Counted from the first letter of the stretch, positions 1 through 12,222 are shown. The stretch: 64,000 bases of DNA from Tetracentron sinense (GCA_015143295.1 CM026571.1:8994501-9058500), one strand, 5' to 3'. The notes: generated from the letters alone by a model not told the origin. Numbers and translations are program-made.

Positions 1-81
1 GTACGCAAATCATTCTCTGAAGCAGCAAGTAGAAGAAGGGCAAATACACAAAAAACGATAAAGAAAAAAATGTGATGAGAC

Positions 82-324
82 TAGGGGTGTATTCAAGTCA
101 GGATGAGCCGAGCTTGGCCCTGTTCGGATCAACTTGAAAGGGTTTACTCTAGGCTCGAAGCTCGGCTCCGCCCGAAATGGTGCTCGGAAATTCAGCTCAA
201 AGCTCAGCCCGAATTCATAAAGCTTGGCTCAAAGCTCAGCTCGAGCTGGGCTTGGTTTGGCTCGAGCTCAAACTCGGCTTGAATGCTTTTATAAAAATAT
301 TAAATAAAATAATAATATTATATA

Positions 325-360
<36 letters not shown>

Positions 361-612
361 ATATAATATTTTTATTTCTTCATATAATATTCGAGCCGAG
401 CCGAGCCGAGCCGAATCGAGCCGAGCTCGAACCGGGCTTTGAGATGGGCGGAATCAAACAGGCCCTGGCTCAAGCTCGGTTTGAATATTTTTCAAGCTTG
501 ATTGCTAGGCTCGGCTCTGCCCGATCGAGCCTAAAAATCAAGCTTGAGCTCGGCTTGATTGGATTGAGCTGAGCCGAGCAATCAAGCCAGTCCGGCTTGT
601 GTACATGCCCTA
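82..612. mobile_element. hAT-like foldback MITE, GAGCC-rich
   Basis: The ends are imperfect inverted repeats: TAGGGGTGTATTCAAG on the left and TAGGGCATGTACACAAG read inward from the right. The arms are filled with short GAGCC/GGCTC words, so the whole unit can fold back on itself around an (AT)n core at about 331-356. The flanking 8-mers GATGAGAC (74-81) and GGTGAGCC (613-620) agree at 6 of 8 positions, which would suit an old hAT target duplication. A relative lies at 16927-17357. It has no coding capacity. The 131-codon open frame inside is a by-product of the low-complexity repeat. Confidence 0.7.
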
Positions 613-620
613 GGTGAGCC

Positions 621-1110
621 ACATAAAATTACCTTGGTAAGGCCAAGAATGCTGTTTTCGTTACCCCATACATTGTCATTGATGCCTATGGTTTATAGGC
701 TCCGATTGAAGAAATAAAAACAATTGTTGATCCCTTCTGCAAGTGAGGAGCTGCATCCTGTAACGATAATATAGTGGATGAAAACCATTCCAATTTACAG
801 TGGAGAATGTCAGCTCAAACAGAATGTATAGAAGGAAGCTAAGGTATTTTAACGGTGATCTATAAGCATAGTCTGGGACAAACCATTTGACGGAACCCAC
901 CTCAAGAATCTCCAAGGTCAAGAACAAAAAAATCAAAGCTCCAAGCAGATTTGTGGTCCGTTCTTAAGAAGACTCATTCTAGAGCCGCAATATGTCCAAA
1001 ACCTTTCCTCAAGCCACCACCTGTCTACCCACATTGGGTTTCATAGTAAGTAATTGTTGTGTAATTTTCTACTACCCTAAATTTTAAGATGAAGTACCAT
1101 TATAATTCTA
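621..1110. other. Intergenic, no gene seen
   Basis: No open frame with recognisable protein similarity, no RNA gene and no clear repeat boundary was found. The short minus-strand frame at 676-936 has no family motif. Confidence 0.5.
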
Positions 1111-1489
1111 CTAGCGGGTGGCATGTGCGATGCACGTGAGAGCAAGGGGAAGGAGTTAACGACACCCGATTGAACTCGCTAGTGGCACGTGCAATGCACG
1201 TGAGAGCAAGGGGAAGGAGTTAACCACAGTTAATAGGAATTAAAATGGGCATGTGTTAATCCACGGGTGTGATTGAACTCTCCCCGAGATCAATCGCGAT
1301 TGGTTGTGATTCTAAATAGATGGATGACAAGAGGTAGTTTAGGAATTAAAGTAAAATAATAAATCAAAGGCAATGGTAGTTTGGGAATTAAAGTAAAACA
1401 TTAAATCAATGTTTTGTTTTTATATAAGGGTAATTTGAAAATTTCAGAAAAATCATCTAAGCATGCCTCTCGCATTATAATAGTAAAGA
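1111..1489 (-). mobile_element. Non-autonomous Helitron (copy 1)
   Basis: Read on the minus strand, the element starts TCTTTACTATTATAATG and ends with a GC-rich hairpin (stem ACGTGC/GCACAT) followed by CTAG. It sits between A and T, as Helitrons do. There is no Rep/helicase coding capacity. A second complete hairpin plus CTAG lies 68 bp inside the outer one (CTAG at 1179-1182), so the 3' terminus is doubled. The body contains a segment matching the right arm of the MITE at 4951-5282, with the motif TTGAACTC. Copies 2 and 3 are at 9846-10266 and 11790-12222. Confidence 0.85.
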
Positions 1490-2200
1490 TGAATATTTTT
1501 AACACAATAATATTTTGTTTGTCCACATAACTAGGGTGATCAATGGGGCGTGCCATATGCTAGCCAGGCCCGGCCCGGCCCGGTCAAGGAAATACCGACT
1601 CCAAGTATGGTCTAAGCCCGATCGTGCTTAATACCTACTATCAAGAGTTGTACCATTGGATTGAAAATCCAATGGCTCCATATCACAAATGCTTTAAATT
1701 ATGGCCCATTTAATGCTTGATACGGTTAGATTGTTAATTCAACTGTCTAGCTTCTCGAAAGTAGGTACTATCGAAAAGTTTTAAATCACTTCCCTTAGTT
1801 TAATTATTCCAACCCTTGAGGCCCTGAAAAGGTAATAACCTGTAATGGTCAATGATGCATCACGAACCAAGCAGTTACAAGCCTCGATCGGTTCAGCCCT
1901 GGTCCTTACCGATGGACCCACTAAAAGGGGTGAGAACCACTCAATTATTAATGTTGTGAAAGTTGAAATAGACCTAGATTTGGTTTGATTCCCCTACTTA
2001 TAGGGTGGACGGTTGGTTTGATGGGGGGAATGGGATTGAAATTGCAACCACATATGTAATGAGTGTTTATCTCATATCATATGGCTTTTATTGTTTCTTG
2101 TGTTATGGCCACTTATATATTTCTTGGACCCTCAGTTTAAGGAGTATATGCTAATGCATATTCCGATTCCTCGACTTTTCGTTTGTGGCTGTTGATAGAC

Positions 2201-2251
2201 TATAATAGTGGAGTAGGTATAATAGTGGGGTAGGTATAATAGTGGGGTGGG
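2201..2251. repeat. 17-bp minisatellite, three copies
   Basis: The unit TATAATAGTGGGGTAGG is present three times in tandem, with single-base differences. Confidence 0.85.
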
Positions 2252-3524
2252 ATTCTTGTTCTCGATTTCCCAGTAGTTGTAAATTGTAATTTGGCATTGA
2301 AGATGAAATTTGGCACGAGCTCCAGCAAAGAAGCATGTGGGATAGGGTGGACCCGACCCATTTAGACCCCATGTCTCTAGCTAATAAAGGCAAACCTCGT
2401 AGGCGTAGATATACTAGTGACTTTTGAATTATTGGTTGCAAAATGATTAATTCTGACACCTGGGACACATGGCGATTGATGGATGGCCCAGGGATCCTAT
2501 CATGTCCCAGGTGACATTTTCGCGTGCATTTGATTAGGAGCCTACAATACAAAAAGTATTTGAGCCTTGCCATATAGAACCTCTCATCACCTACCCCTAT
2601 CTCTCTCTCTCCTCTGTGACTTCTTTCTGTTTTCCAACTTTGTCTTTCTTTCTTCCTACAAATTTCCATGTTGTTGCCCATCCTTTGGTGTCACAAGGTT
2701 GAAGGAAAATCTCTCTGACTGTTAAAGTTCAAGGTATACTTTTTCAACTCTTGATCACCTCAAACTGTGAGTCAAATTTTCTATTGTCCTACTGTTTTTC
2801 CTTTTATATATATATATTATACTACTATGTTTTTTTTGCAGTTATTCTTAACTATAATTTTGATATCTCTTGAACTATAGAGTGCCATCACCAAAAAAAT
2901 ATATAAATAGAGTGAACCATACAAGCAATGGTGTGACTAGACAAAGAATTTGGCTTCTTTCTTAATTCACATTATACGGATATAATTTTCTAACAATTTT
3001 TTAGTCATCCGTTAGTAGGAGAAGGTCAAATCTATTTTTTTGACATTTAATTATTATAATTATTGTTGTTGTTGGGAACGGTTTTTTTTTTTTAGGTGGA
3101 ATAATCCCCTTTGCCGACCTTATATTGCCTACTTAGGAATGTATACCACTATTAATTAGGCCAATATAGATCCACTTGAGACTAATAAGTGCGTTATTAT
3201 TAATTTCCCTATTTGAATCACATCTTATAAGATCAAAATTATTGTTATTATTATTAATGTTATTGTTTGTTTTATTATTACTATTACATTCGGGATCTTC
3301 TACTGTATGTCTGTCTGATTGTGTCCAGTTGTTTGCTAGGCTAACACATGTCCCATGCATTAACTATAGTTATTCCATCACTACCTTGTTAGGTTTTTTA
3401 AAAATAAAACACAAAAATCAAAAGCTAGATGATAAAATTGTATTTTATAATAGTAACTGAACATAATAACGATAAAGGGTGTGAAATATTATTATTATTA
3501 AGTTGCCTTGAATTAAATAAACTG

Positions 3525-3602
3525 ACCTTACATTAGTCAACATTCCTTTAAAGAAAGTTAAAAACCTTACATTAGTCAACATTCCTTTAAAGAAAGTTAA
3601 AA
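3525..3602. repeat. 39-bp tandem duplication
   Basis: Two adjacent copies of a 39-bp unit starting ACCTTACATTAGTC are essentially identical, suggesting a recent slippage or unequal-exchange event. Confidence 0.85.
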
Positions 3603-4950
3603 ACATTTGAGTCTCTTTCACAATACGTGAATAGAGAAGCAAATCTTCAACTATATATTGAGAGGATTACAAATCTCTTAGCTGTTATGTGTATTAATTA
3701 CAATGCATATAAGGAAATAATAAACAAAGGATATTAGGCGAGATTGTGAGTTGTCTGATTTTGAAATCTTTCGTCATTTGGAAATTCCTTTCTTAAGTTG
3801 TGTGATTTTAAATTCTTTCATCATTTGGAAATTCCTTCCATATGTGGCTGACTGCACACTTGGCTTCATTTGAAATTCCCACAGTTTGTATATCATGGTG
3901 TTCATTCTTTATATCCCTAATTATGAATGTTGACCAATATTAATTGTATCAACTTAGATTCGCTTGAGACTAATAATTGTATCACCATCTATTTCTCCAT
4001 TTTGAGTATAAGATTACTTCCCTTAGTATTATTATTAGAATTTGGTTTGAGCAAGCATTTCTTTTCTTTGAATTTTTTCTATTTTCTCCTGTCTTTCTCT
4101 TTATTATAATTTTTTTTTTTTTTTTACTTTTTTCCTTCCCTTTATCTTTTGTATTAGTAAGTTGTAGTTGGAGGACAGCAACATAGTTCATGACATTATG
4201 TTAATCACTCACGAATAACCACACACGTAAATATGATAATACATTTTTTTACCAAATATATATAACAATCATTCTATCGTTATAAGTACAAGCAATTTTA
4301 AAGATTTTCTTTTAAAATTTAATAAATTCCATTTTTTTGTTATCTTATATATAGATATATTTTAAATTATATCTAATACTATTAGTGGGTCCCATTATCA
4401 ATCTTCCACATCCATTAAAATTCTTTGAATTTTACTCTATAAATCATTCTAAATAAATGTAAATACTGATTAAAAAGGCCCATTAATTTTTAGAGCAATA
4501 ATTAAAACTTCTAGCAATTAACATTTAAGTGGTGGAGCACACTAAAACTCATGAAATTATAAATTTATAATTAAAAAATAACTCTCAATAAAAATAAAAA
4601 GTCAATAACTTGGAATAGAATTAAGTAAGTGTGCCCCAACACAAATCCATCAAAACTACTAATAAATAATAATTAGTAGTATATAGTTTTCAATTGATCT
4701 AAAAGCTTTTAGGTATGCAGGTAGTTCCAATTACGCTATCAATTCATAACTCTTTAATTTAAATAATTAAGGATCATGATTAAAGCTTATATGACTTTAG
4801 AAAATGACGAAATAAGTCAAGCCAAATCTAATCTTGGCCTTTAATTATTTGAATTAAAGTATCAAGATTCGAGAGTTTATTTGGGAGTATCTATAGACCG
4901 ATTCAAACTTTTTGTGTGAGAAACTATAGTGTTATGTATGAGATCAGATC

Positions 4951-5282
4951 ATAGTCAGTTATGATTGAACTGAGGGAGAGTTCAATCACAGCCATTGGTC
5001 AACATGAGTTGTTTTAAACCCCAATTAACTATTATTAAGATTCACTAACCCTTGGGATTTAACGATATATCCTTGGCTTTTAAAATATATATATATATTA
5101 AAAATTCTAAATCAGAGTTAGATATTTTTTTAATATTATTTTCTAAAAACCAAAATTAAATGTTAAACCCTAATGGTTAATGAATCTTAACCACATTTAA
5201 CATGGGTTCAAAGGGCCACGTGTCGACTTGGGAGTGTGATTGAACTCAGGGGGAGTTCAATCACATTTGATTGTGATACTAT
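4951..5282. mobile_element. Foldback MITE with GATTGAACT arms
   Basis: The two halves are inverted copies of each other. Both contain GATTGAACT...GAGTTCAATCAC, then a TTAACC/GGTTAA stretch, around an (AT)n core at about 5086-5100. The right arm includes a CACGTG core at about 5217-5222. Ends are approximate and no clean target duplication was seen. Half-copies of the same arm occur inside the Helitrons at 1111 and 9846, and at about 59755-59900. Confidence 0.7.
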
Positions 5283-7122
5283 TTCGTTAAGTATTTAATA
5301 ATTAAACTTTTGAAAAATCTGTAGTATGCAACTATTAAAGTTGAATACTTAAAATGCAAAAATTAATTAATATATACTTAATAATTATTTAAAAATTAAT
5401 ATTAATCGCAAATGAAATAATTTGAATATTTCTAATAATTGCACCTTATATACACACATACACATCTTCCTAACTAAAAATTAAATCATTTTAAATAAAT
5501 TTACTGTAGAAAATATACAAATTTAAAAGTAAAACTGATTATGTGCAATATTATTTGGAATCTTTTTATTTATGAATAAATTATTTTTTTACTAATGATC
5601 TTATTACTATGAAATGTGTTAGTTTAAATAACTTTAGTACATTCGTTGAACTAATTAATTAAACAATAATTAAAATCATAAGCTCAACTAGTCATAATCA
5701 AGTATTTAATTAAATATACTAATTATCTAATATGTTCCAATGGTATGGTGTTCCACCAATTATCGATGAGGGACGTCATGAGATCAAATATCATGGGTGA
5801 TGTCTTGCAAGAGTTTCACTTCCATTATTAACCACTTATCGATGATTACTACTAATTGTATGTAAATGATAAAAGGGAAATAAAAAAACTCATTAATTAT
5901 AAATTAACTAAACCTCATAACTTATAGTAATTAGATGTCTTTATTAATTTTAATATTTACTTAAAATAATTTTTAATTACGAGCTACTTAAAACCTTAAA
6001 GTTTTGTCTAAAAAAATCATGTACTATAAATCAATTAAAACTCCATGTTAGCATAACTTATGTATTTAAATAATCTTATGGTTTACATTTCTAAATAATT
6101 TTTTTAATTAATGATCCAAATTAAATTTTCATAAAATTATTTTTAATTATAAATTTAATAAAATCTTAATAATTTATCATAGCTAAGAATTAACTACTTA
6201 ACTTAATTCAATGATTTATGAAATAACTAAGGGAAAATTGAATTACCAACTAATTAGAACCTTCAATCTTTTACTATTTACAATATTCACTAATTATAAA
6301 TACATTAAAATATTGAAGTCGATAGCTTAAATAATATTTTTAATTTTGTTAATCATGTAACAAAAGCTCTTTGATAGCTTTAAATTTAAATTTTAAAAAA
6401 ATTATAATTTATACAGAACTCAATAACAAACATGTATCTAGACAAAATGAAAATTGAGGGAGATATTGAGAAAATTCTTAAAGCTTCAGTGACGGTTTTT
6501 TCTTCTATTTTAATAAATTTGACTTAAACAAAATATAATATGCTTTAATATGACCAACACACACCCAAAAAAAAAATCTGTATCAGCCAGAACAATGACA
6601 AACATCCGGACTTTAAAATTATGTGTGATAGTGTGCATATAACCGTTTTTTTTTCTTGGTAGCAAGTGTGCATATAATCTATTGATCATTCTTTACTTAT
6701 TAACAAATATTTTTTTTATATGGTAGAGGGGCATAAGGACGAGGATTAGTATAAAAATAATATCACAAAACTATTATATGCAAGACGACACAATCTCTTC
6801 ATTTATTATATTCATAGTGTCCTATTAAAAATCTAATTACCACGAGGCACGGCATTAGGGATGGACATGGTGTCTACGTTTGCAGTACGATCTATATTTT
6901 AATTCTTTGATGATGTTGCTATTTCGAGATACTGAATTCAGGAGAGTTCATTCGTGCCCACGTGCCCACAGGACAACATGTGTCTCTTTATCCTTTATTA
7001 ATACCGTGGTTCTACCTTCCTTTTTTAGAAAATAATATTAACTGAAGAGTTAAATATTCTAAACTTGAGTTAAATAGTAACTAATACGTTTACAAGGTTT
7101 ACAAGTCGCTAAAGGTACTTAA
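5283..7122. other. AT-rich intergenic, nothing recognised
   Basis: Very A/T-rich sequence without a long open frame, RNA gene or clear repeat boundary. The stretch at about 4770-4900 just upstream resembles the repeat family described at 10290-10420. Confidence 0.5.
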
Positions 7123-7400
7123 AGGAAAATAATCACCTCATCGGTCGGTAATGTAAGGAGGGGTGTCTCGGCTCCCATTTTCTTGTTATGTGTCCAATTT
7201 TTAACCTCATTTAACTGTGGTTAAAATTTATCTACCCTTAGGGTTCACCCATTTATCATAGATTTTTAGAAAAATGGAATAAATAAAGTTAACTAAAGGA
7301 TTAAAAAACTTAACCAGAGTTAATGGGAGTTAAAGAGTCGACTATGTGAGAGAGCGAGGAGGAATTGTCCCCTCATCCCCGACGAGGGGACTATTGCTCT
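7123..7400. mobile_element. MITE, family of 11229-11499
   Basis: It starts GGAAAATAATCACCTC, and its end, read inward, is AGAGCAATAGTCCCCTC. That makes an imperfect inverted repeat shared with the copy at 11229-11499. The interior has the TTAACCAGAGTTAATGGGAG stretch that also occurs, with changes, in the Helitrons. The target duplication is not clean. The 67-codon minus frame at 7342-7545 crosses its right end and looks accidental. Confidence 0.6.
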
Positions 7401-7964
7401 TTAAGTGAAGACTCTTTCTTTTGTATGTAGAGGAATGAAGGTGAACCTTTTGTGAGCAATGGTCTCCCAAATTAGCCCCCGGGCAAGCCCATGTTGAACG
7501 GTACAAGTCTGACCATGCCGTCTCATGAGGCCATGCCCGTATCATGTTTAGTTGACTATGAAAATATTATTATTTCTAATTTTTCTCCAAATTTAATTAG
7601 TATTAGTCTATTTTGATATATGTATAATGGTAAAAGTGAATGGGCTGTATACTTTTTCATTGAAAATATAATTTTTAACATATTTTTATTAGACGCCATG
7701 TTCATCTTTTTATATAAAATATTTTTTTAATATATTTTAATAATTAAATTTAATATTTCTTATGTTAACTTGAATTTAATATTAAAAAAGAGTTACTAAT
7801 AATTCTACTTATAAATGTATTAAAAGCAAAAAATAGTGCATAATAATCTTCTACTACTAAAAACAATAATATTATAAATAAATATTATAATATTATTATT
7901 ATTTTCTATGGTTAGAATATTGATGCTTTTGACTTTAAAATATATAAAAAAATATAAATAGAGA

Positions 7965-8280
7965 ATCCTTATTTATAAAAATAGGAAAATAGAGATTTAA
8001 TATGTAAGAATGGGTCTCATGGGTCTCACATTGGATTTATATAATTTTAATGAGTCCTTCTAACTCTCTATTAATAGAGAGTCATTATCCATAAAAATAG
8101 CAAAATAGAGATTTAATATACAAGAGTGGGTCTCATGAGTCCCACATTAGATTAGTATAATTTTCATGAACCCTTCTAACTCTCTAATGATAGAGAGTTT
8201 AATAGAGAGTTATTGTCCATAAAAATAGCTAAATAAATATTTAACACATAATAGTTGGTCTCATGGGTCCCACACAGTAC
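7965..8280. repeat. Tandem repeat, about 120-bp unit, three copies
   Basis: Three diverged copies of a unit holding AAAATAGAGATTTAATAT, then GGGTCTCATGGGTCTCACA, then CTAACTCTCTA. The repeated landmarks lie near 7986, 8102 and 8231, so the period is about 116-129 bp. The third copy is truncated. Confidence 0.75.
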
Positions 8281-8369
8281 TATACATTATAATTTTATTT
8301 ATAAATGATGAAGGATAATTATGTCCACATAAAATTTTGCATACTCCTTGTACTTTTATTAGTAGAATG

Positions 8370-9836
8370 ATATAGAGGAGGTGACTAATCAGCTTGGCTG
8401 ATTATACTGTATAATTAGATCACATCCTCTATACCGTTAGATCTAAAGCAATGACTAAGATTAAAAGGATTTTCTTTATGCTAATTTTGTTATTACCCAA
8501 AATACTCATTTTAACGAGAGAGAAACACGTTCTCTTCTCCCTTCTATTCAGCCCAAGTACAAAATGGAATCCTCTTTCTCTTCATCCCCTTCGGTCAATG
8601 TCAAGCTTCTCTAGTCGAAGCAACGCTTCTCTTACTCCCTCCAGTAAGAAATCATAACCCTCATTCTGTCCTCTCTCTTCCTAAAATCTAGGTTCTCCTA
8701 AAATCTAAGGTTTACAATCCTTCCTCTCTCTCTCTAAGAGCTCATAATCACGTTTGACATTCCCTTAGATAATCCCTCTGTAATGTCAATGCAGCAGGTT
8801 CCCTTTGGTTCTTTGGATAATCCATTTGTGACACAAGGAAACGCACACATGTATAAAAATACACAACCATGTAGTCACTAATTCAAGTGATGAATATTAC
8901 TGTCTTGTAACACCGGCAGATTATTGTCACCGATAGATTATTAACCAATGGTTTCGAATTCACCCACCAACTTCATGGGAAGAATGATAATGCACTATAA
9001 AGTATGATGGATTCAAAATCCAAACTGTTCAATTGTAAATATGAATGTACTGGAGTCACTCAAACCAATGGCATGAATTAGTGACTAATGCCCAACTTCT
9101 GTAATTTCTAACGTCTAATTCAAAGATTGCATAAACTTGTTCTGAAAACTCACCATTCTCATCAAAACAAAAGTCTGTAATTCAAATTCATGGTTTAGAC
9201 AAACCCAAATCCCTCCTCTCCATTTTCCCAAGACCCCTAAGACAACAAAGAAGTAGAAGAAGAACATTGAGAGGGGATGACGCCCAAGTTGTAATCCAGC
9301 TAGTGTAGGATGTGCCTGTGAAAAATTAAAAAACTGCTCATAGCTTCTAATTTTTTACTCAATCTAGGGAAATACCAAACGTGAATATGAGTTTTTAAAG
9401 AGAGAGAGAGAGAGAGATAAAGGACTGTAATGGTTGTGTTTTAATTGTAATTGCAGGTTGTGGGATTCTCTGTGAGAGGATGATGGAAACGTAGGATATT
9501 GAAAACCCTAGATTTCAAGAGAACCTAGATTTCAGGAAGAGAGAGAGAGAGGAGACAGTGAGGGTTAAAATTTCTTATTGGAGGGAGTAAGAGAAGCATA
9601 GCGCCGACCGGAGAAGCTTCACACTGACCGGAGGGGATGAAGAGAGAAAGGGGATTCTGTTTTGCACTTGGGGTTGAAGAGAACGTGTTTCTCTCATTAA
9701 AATAAGTATTTTAGGTAAAAATTAGCATAAAGAATACTCTTTTAATCTTTACAATTGTTTTAGATCTAATGGTATAGAGGAGGTGAGCTGATTATAAGGT
9801 ATAATTAGTCAAGCTAACTAGTCACCTCCTTTATAT
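8370..9836. mobile_element. MULE-like element with about 350-bp TIRs
   Basis: Left arm 8370-8735 and right arm about 9495-9836 are inverted copies of each other, at roughly 80-85% identity by eye. The terminus is ATATAGAGGAGGTGACTA on the left and ATATAAAGGAGGTGACTA on the right. Long terminal inverted repeats are typical of Mutator-like elements. I could not find a clean 9-bp target duplication, so the superfamily is inferred. The roughly 760-bp interior (8736-9494) has no transposase and no recognisable captured gene. Each arm's outermost 65 bp is itself a small inverted repeat (GAGGAGGTGA ... TCACATCCTC). Confidence 0.75.
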
Positions 9837-9845
9837 ATATTTGAA

Positions 9846-10266
9846 CTAGCAGGTGGCATGTGCAATGCACATGAGAGCGAGGGGAAGGAGTTCACCACTA
9901 GTTAATAAGAGTTAAAAGGGGCACGTGTTAACCCGCGAGTGTGATTGAACTCGCTAGTGGCATGTGCGATGCATGTGAGAGCGAGGGGAAGGAGTTAACC
10001 ACAGTTAATAGGAGTTAAAAAAGACACCTGTTAACCCGCGGGTGCGATTGAACTCTCCCCGAGTTCAATCGTGATTGGCTGCGATTCTAAATAGATAGAT
10101 GAGCAAGGGTTAGTTTGGGAATTAAAGTAAAACATTAAATTAAAGGCAAGGGGTAGTTTGGGAATTAAAGTAAAACATTAAATCAATGTTTTGTTTTTAT
10201 ATAAGGGTAGTTTGAGAATTTCGGAATAATCATCTACGCATGCCTCTCGCATTATAATAGTAAAGA
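9846..10266 (-). mobile_element. Non-autonomous Helitron (copy 2)
   Basis: Same family as 1111-1489. The minus-strand 5' end is TCTTTACTATTATAATG and the 3' end is a hairpin plus CTAG. It is inserted between A and T, only 9 bp from the MULE-like element. An inner hairpin plus CTAG lies at 9954-9957, giving a 108-bp tandem duplication of the 3' region. The body carries the TTGAACTCTCCCCGAGTTC arm of the MITE at 4951-5282. Confidence 0.87.
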
Positions 10267-10289
10267 TTAGTCGAGAGATACTCCCAAAG

Positions 10290-10420
10290 TGTACTCCCAT
10301 ATATACTCCCAAATCCTAACCATGTCATTTATCTCACTTATCAAACCGTTAGGATTAGAGTTGATGTGGCTTTTGAAAAGACAAAATAAGCCAACTCAGA
10401 TCCAGCTTAACTTACTCTGA
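10290..10420 (+). repeat. Dispersed repeat with ACTCCCAAA motif
   Basis: Repeated ACTCCCA words, then TTAGGATTAGAGTTGATGTG and AAAAGACAAAATAAGCCAA. The same order of blocks occurs in inverted orientation at about 12880-13020, and more weakly at 4770-4900. The element type is unknown. Confidence 0.45.
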
Positions 10421-11228
10421 AGTGGCCAATAAATTCTTAATTAAATTTTATAAAAATTAAAATAATTGACAAAAAGTGGATAACTTGCATAATTGTTCAG
10501 GTTACTCGAATTAGAACTTGGATCTGCACTCTAGGATAATTCTAAAGAGCGCCAAATTATAGTCTTCACTCATGTGGGCAAATTTTTATTTGGGTCAATA
10601 TTAAACCCTAACTCATTGTACTAAATTAGATTTTAGAAAAAAGTGATACTGTGATCCCACGCATGCCCCTAATTCCCTCTAGAAGGCCAGGCCAACAAAC
10701 CCTAATCTTCATGTGCTTCTAATAGCATACAATTGACAATGATTTTTGAGTGATTTCTATGCGAATTTGTGGGAAAAGAAAAGCTACGTAGCTATGTACA
10801 TTCAATGATTAAAGTCATTCATTGTTGGGTCTTAATATCTTTGGGATGATGCACGTGTCCATCACTTTTTGAATGGGGCACTCACGTGTCCACCACTCGA
10901 ACCTCGCCAAACTTTCTATGAACCACATTTTATAAATTTGGATCGTCCAATCATGTTACTGTGTCTCATACGATTCCACACAAGTTACCATGCCATAAAG
11001 AAAGATCCAAATGGATAAAATAGTTCCCACGTACTTTGTCTGAAAGCGGGTCATTTCTTTTTTTCTTTTTTGGTTAAGAAAAAGCGGGTCAATTCAATGG
11101 GTCCAATTGAATGGGTCCCTTTTCAAACAAAATATTTTGGTTGCAACCAAAATAAAATGGGTCCCTTTTCAGATTTGTCGCTCACTTAATCCTTTCTGCT
11201 CCCGCGATTTTATCAGTGATTACTTTAT

Positions 11229-11499
11229 GGAAAATAATCACCTCCTCAGCCCCAGGAGGTGAGTTACCGTTTCGTTCCCCCTTTTTGGGGCCATGTGTCC
11301 CATTTTTAATTCTATTAACTGTGATTAAGATACAATCACCCTTCAGGCTCATGCATCTATCCACTTTTGGTTTTAGAAAAAATATTTTAAAAAAAAATTA
11401 ACCACAGCAGGTGATTAATTTTTTAACCATAGTTTAAACGGTTCGTGAGAGTCAGAAGGAATAGTCCCCTCCTAAACACGAAGAGGTGACTATTACTCT
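11229..11499. mobile_element. hAT-type MITE with perfect 8-bp duplication
   Basis: Flanked by exact TACTTTAT at 11221-11228 and 11500-11507. The inverted ends are GGAAAATAATCACCTC and AGAGTAATAGTCACCTC. At 271 bp with no coding capacity, it is a typical non-autonomous hAT derivative. It is the sister of 7123-7400. Confidence 0.8.
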
Positions 11500-11789
11500 T
11501 ACTTTATCATGTCACGACAGCACAGTATCAACTGCATACTGTTCTTCACGTGGTCCTAACAGTTAACACGTTCAGCTTTAGTGGGTCACACGGTCGGGCT
11601 GTGAATAGTTATTTGGCCCATTTTAAAGTTGGGTCAGGTTTGGGTTTAAGAATATCTAAATTTAATGGGTCATAAAATCTCACTAGTTTATTATTCATTT
11701 AAGTACAAGAAATTTTAGAAACTTTTATTTGACATCATTATCATTGTATTTTTTAGGATTTTAAAATATTCTATTCTAATTTATGTGTA

Positions 11790-12222
11790 CTAGCGGGTGG
11801 CACGTGTGATGCACGTGAGAGTGAAGATTGAACTCTCCCGTTCAATCACAATTGGCATGATTCTATTCTTTAAATAGATAAGGGGTAATTTGGGAATTAC
11901 AATAAAACACTAATACATTAAAGTAAAATAATCGGTTTTGAAATCGCAGGGAGAGAAAGAGATTGGGTGAGCGTTAGATAAGGGGAGATATTTCAATTGA
12001 GGAATCATGTTATATCCGAGTGCTATACAAATTGAGGAATCATGTTATATCCGAGTGCTATACAAAAAGATTACAGTTATTAAGTTATGTGTTATCTTTA
12101 AGAGTTTTAAAATTTTAAAACTCAATCAACGCCTCAGCCCTCCAATTCTCACTTTAAGAGATTTAAAAAATAAAAATTCAATCAACACCTCAACCCTCCA
12201 ATTCTCATTATAGTAGTAGAGA
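11790..12222 (-). mobile_element. Non-autonomous Helitron (copy 3)
   Basis: The minus-strand 5' end is TCTCTACTACTATAATGAG and the 3' end is a hairpin (CACGTGC...CACGTG) plus CTAG at 11790-11793. It is bounded by A and T. It contains a 35-bp tandem duplication (11995-12064, unit beginning AATTGAGGAATCATG) and a near-duplicate of its own 5' subterminal region at about 12115-12215. It lacks the doubled 3' end of copies 1 and 2 and keeps only a short piece of the captured arm. Confidence 0.82.

Larger units (their letters stand above)
1490..4950. other. Intergenic, AT-rich, minisatellites only
   Basis: No supported gene. It contains a GGCCC-rich scrap near 1536-1600, two small tandem repeats (listed separately) and long A/T-rich tracts. 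The open frames here, for example 2151-2681 minus and 3176-3460 plus, are low-complexity and show no family motif or splice-supported structure. Confidence 0.5.

Noticed and set aside
177-572. 131-codon open frame on the + strand
   Set aside because: It lies wholly within the GAGCC-rich foldback. Its protein is a low-complexity by-product with a poly-Ile/Tyr run from the (AT)n tract and no family motif.
2151-2681. 176-codon minus-strand frame
   Set aside because: No recognisable motif. It crosses a minisatellite and CT-rich tracts, and no splice or neighbour evidence supports it.
8562-8612. Captured gene start in the MULE-like arm (MESSFSSSPSVNVKLL)
   Set aside because: The frame stops after 16 codons, and the other arm does not keep the ATG. 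It could equally be plain arm sequence.
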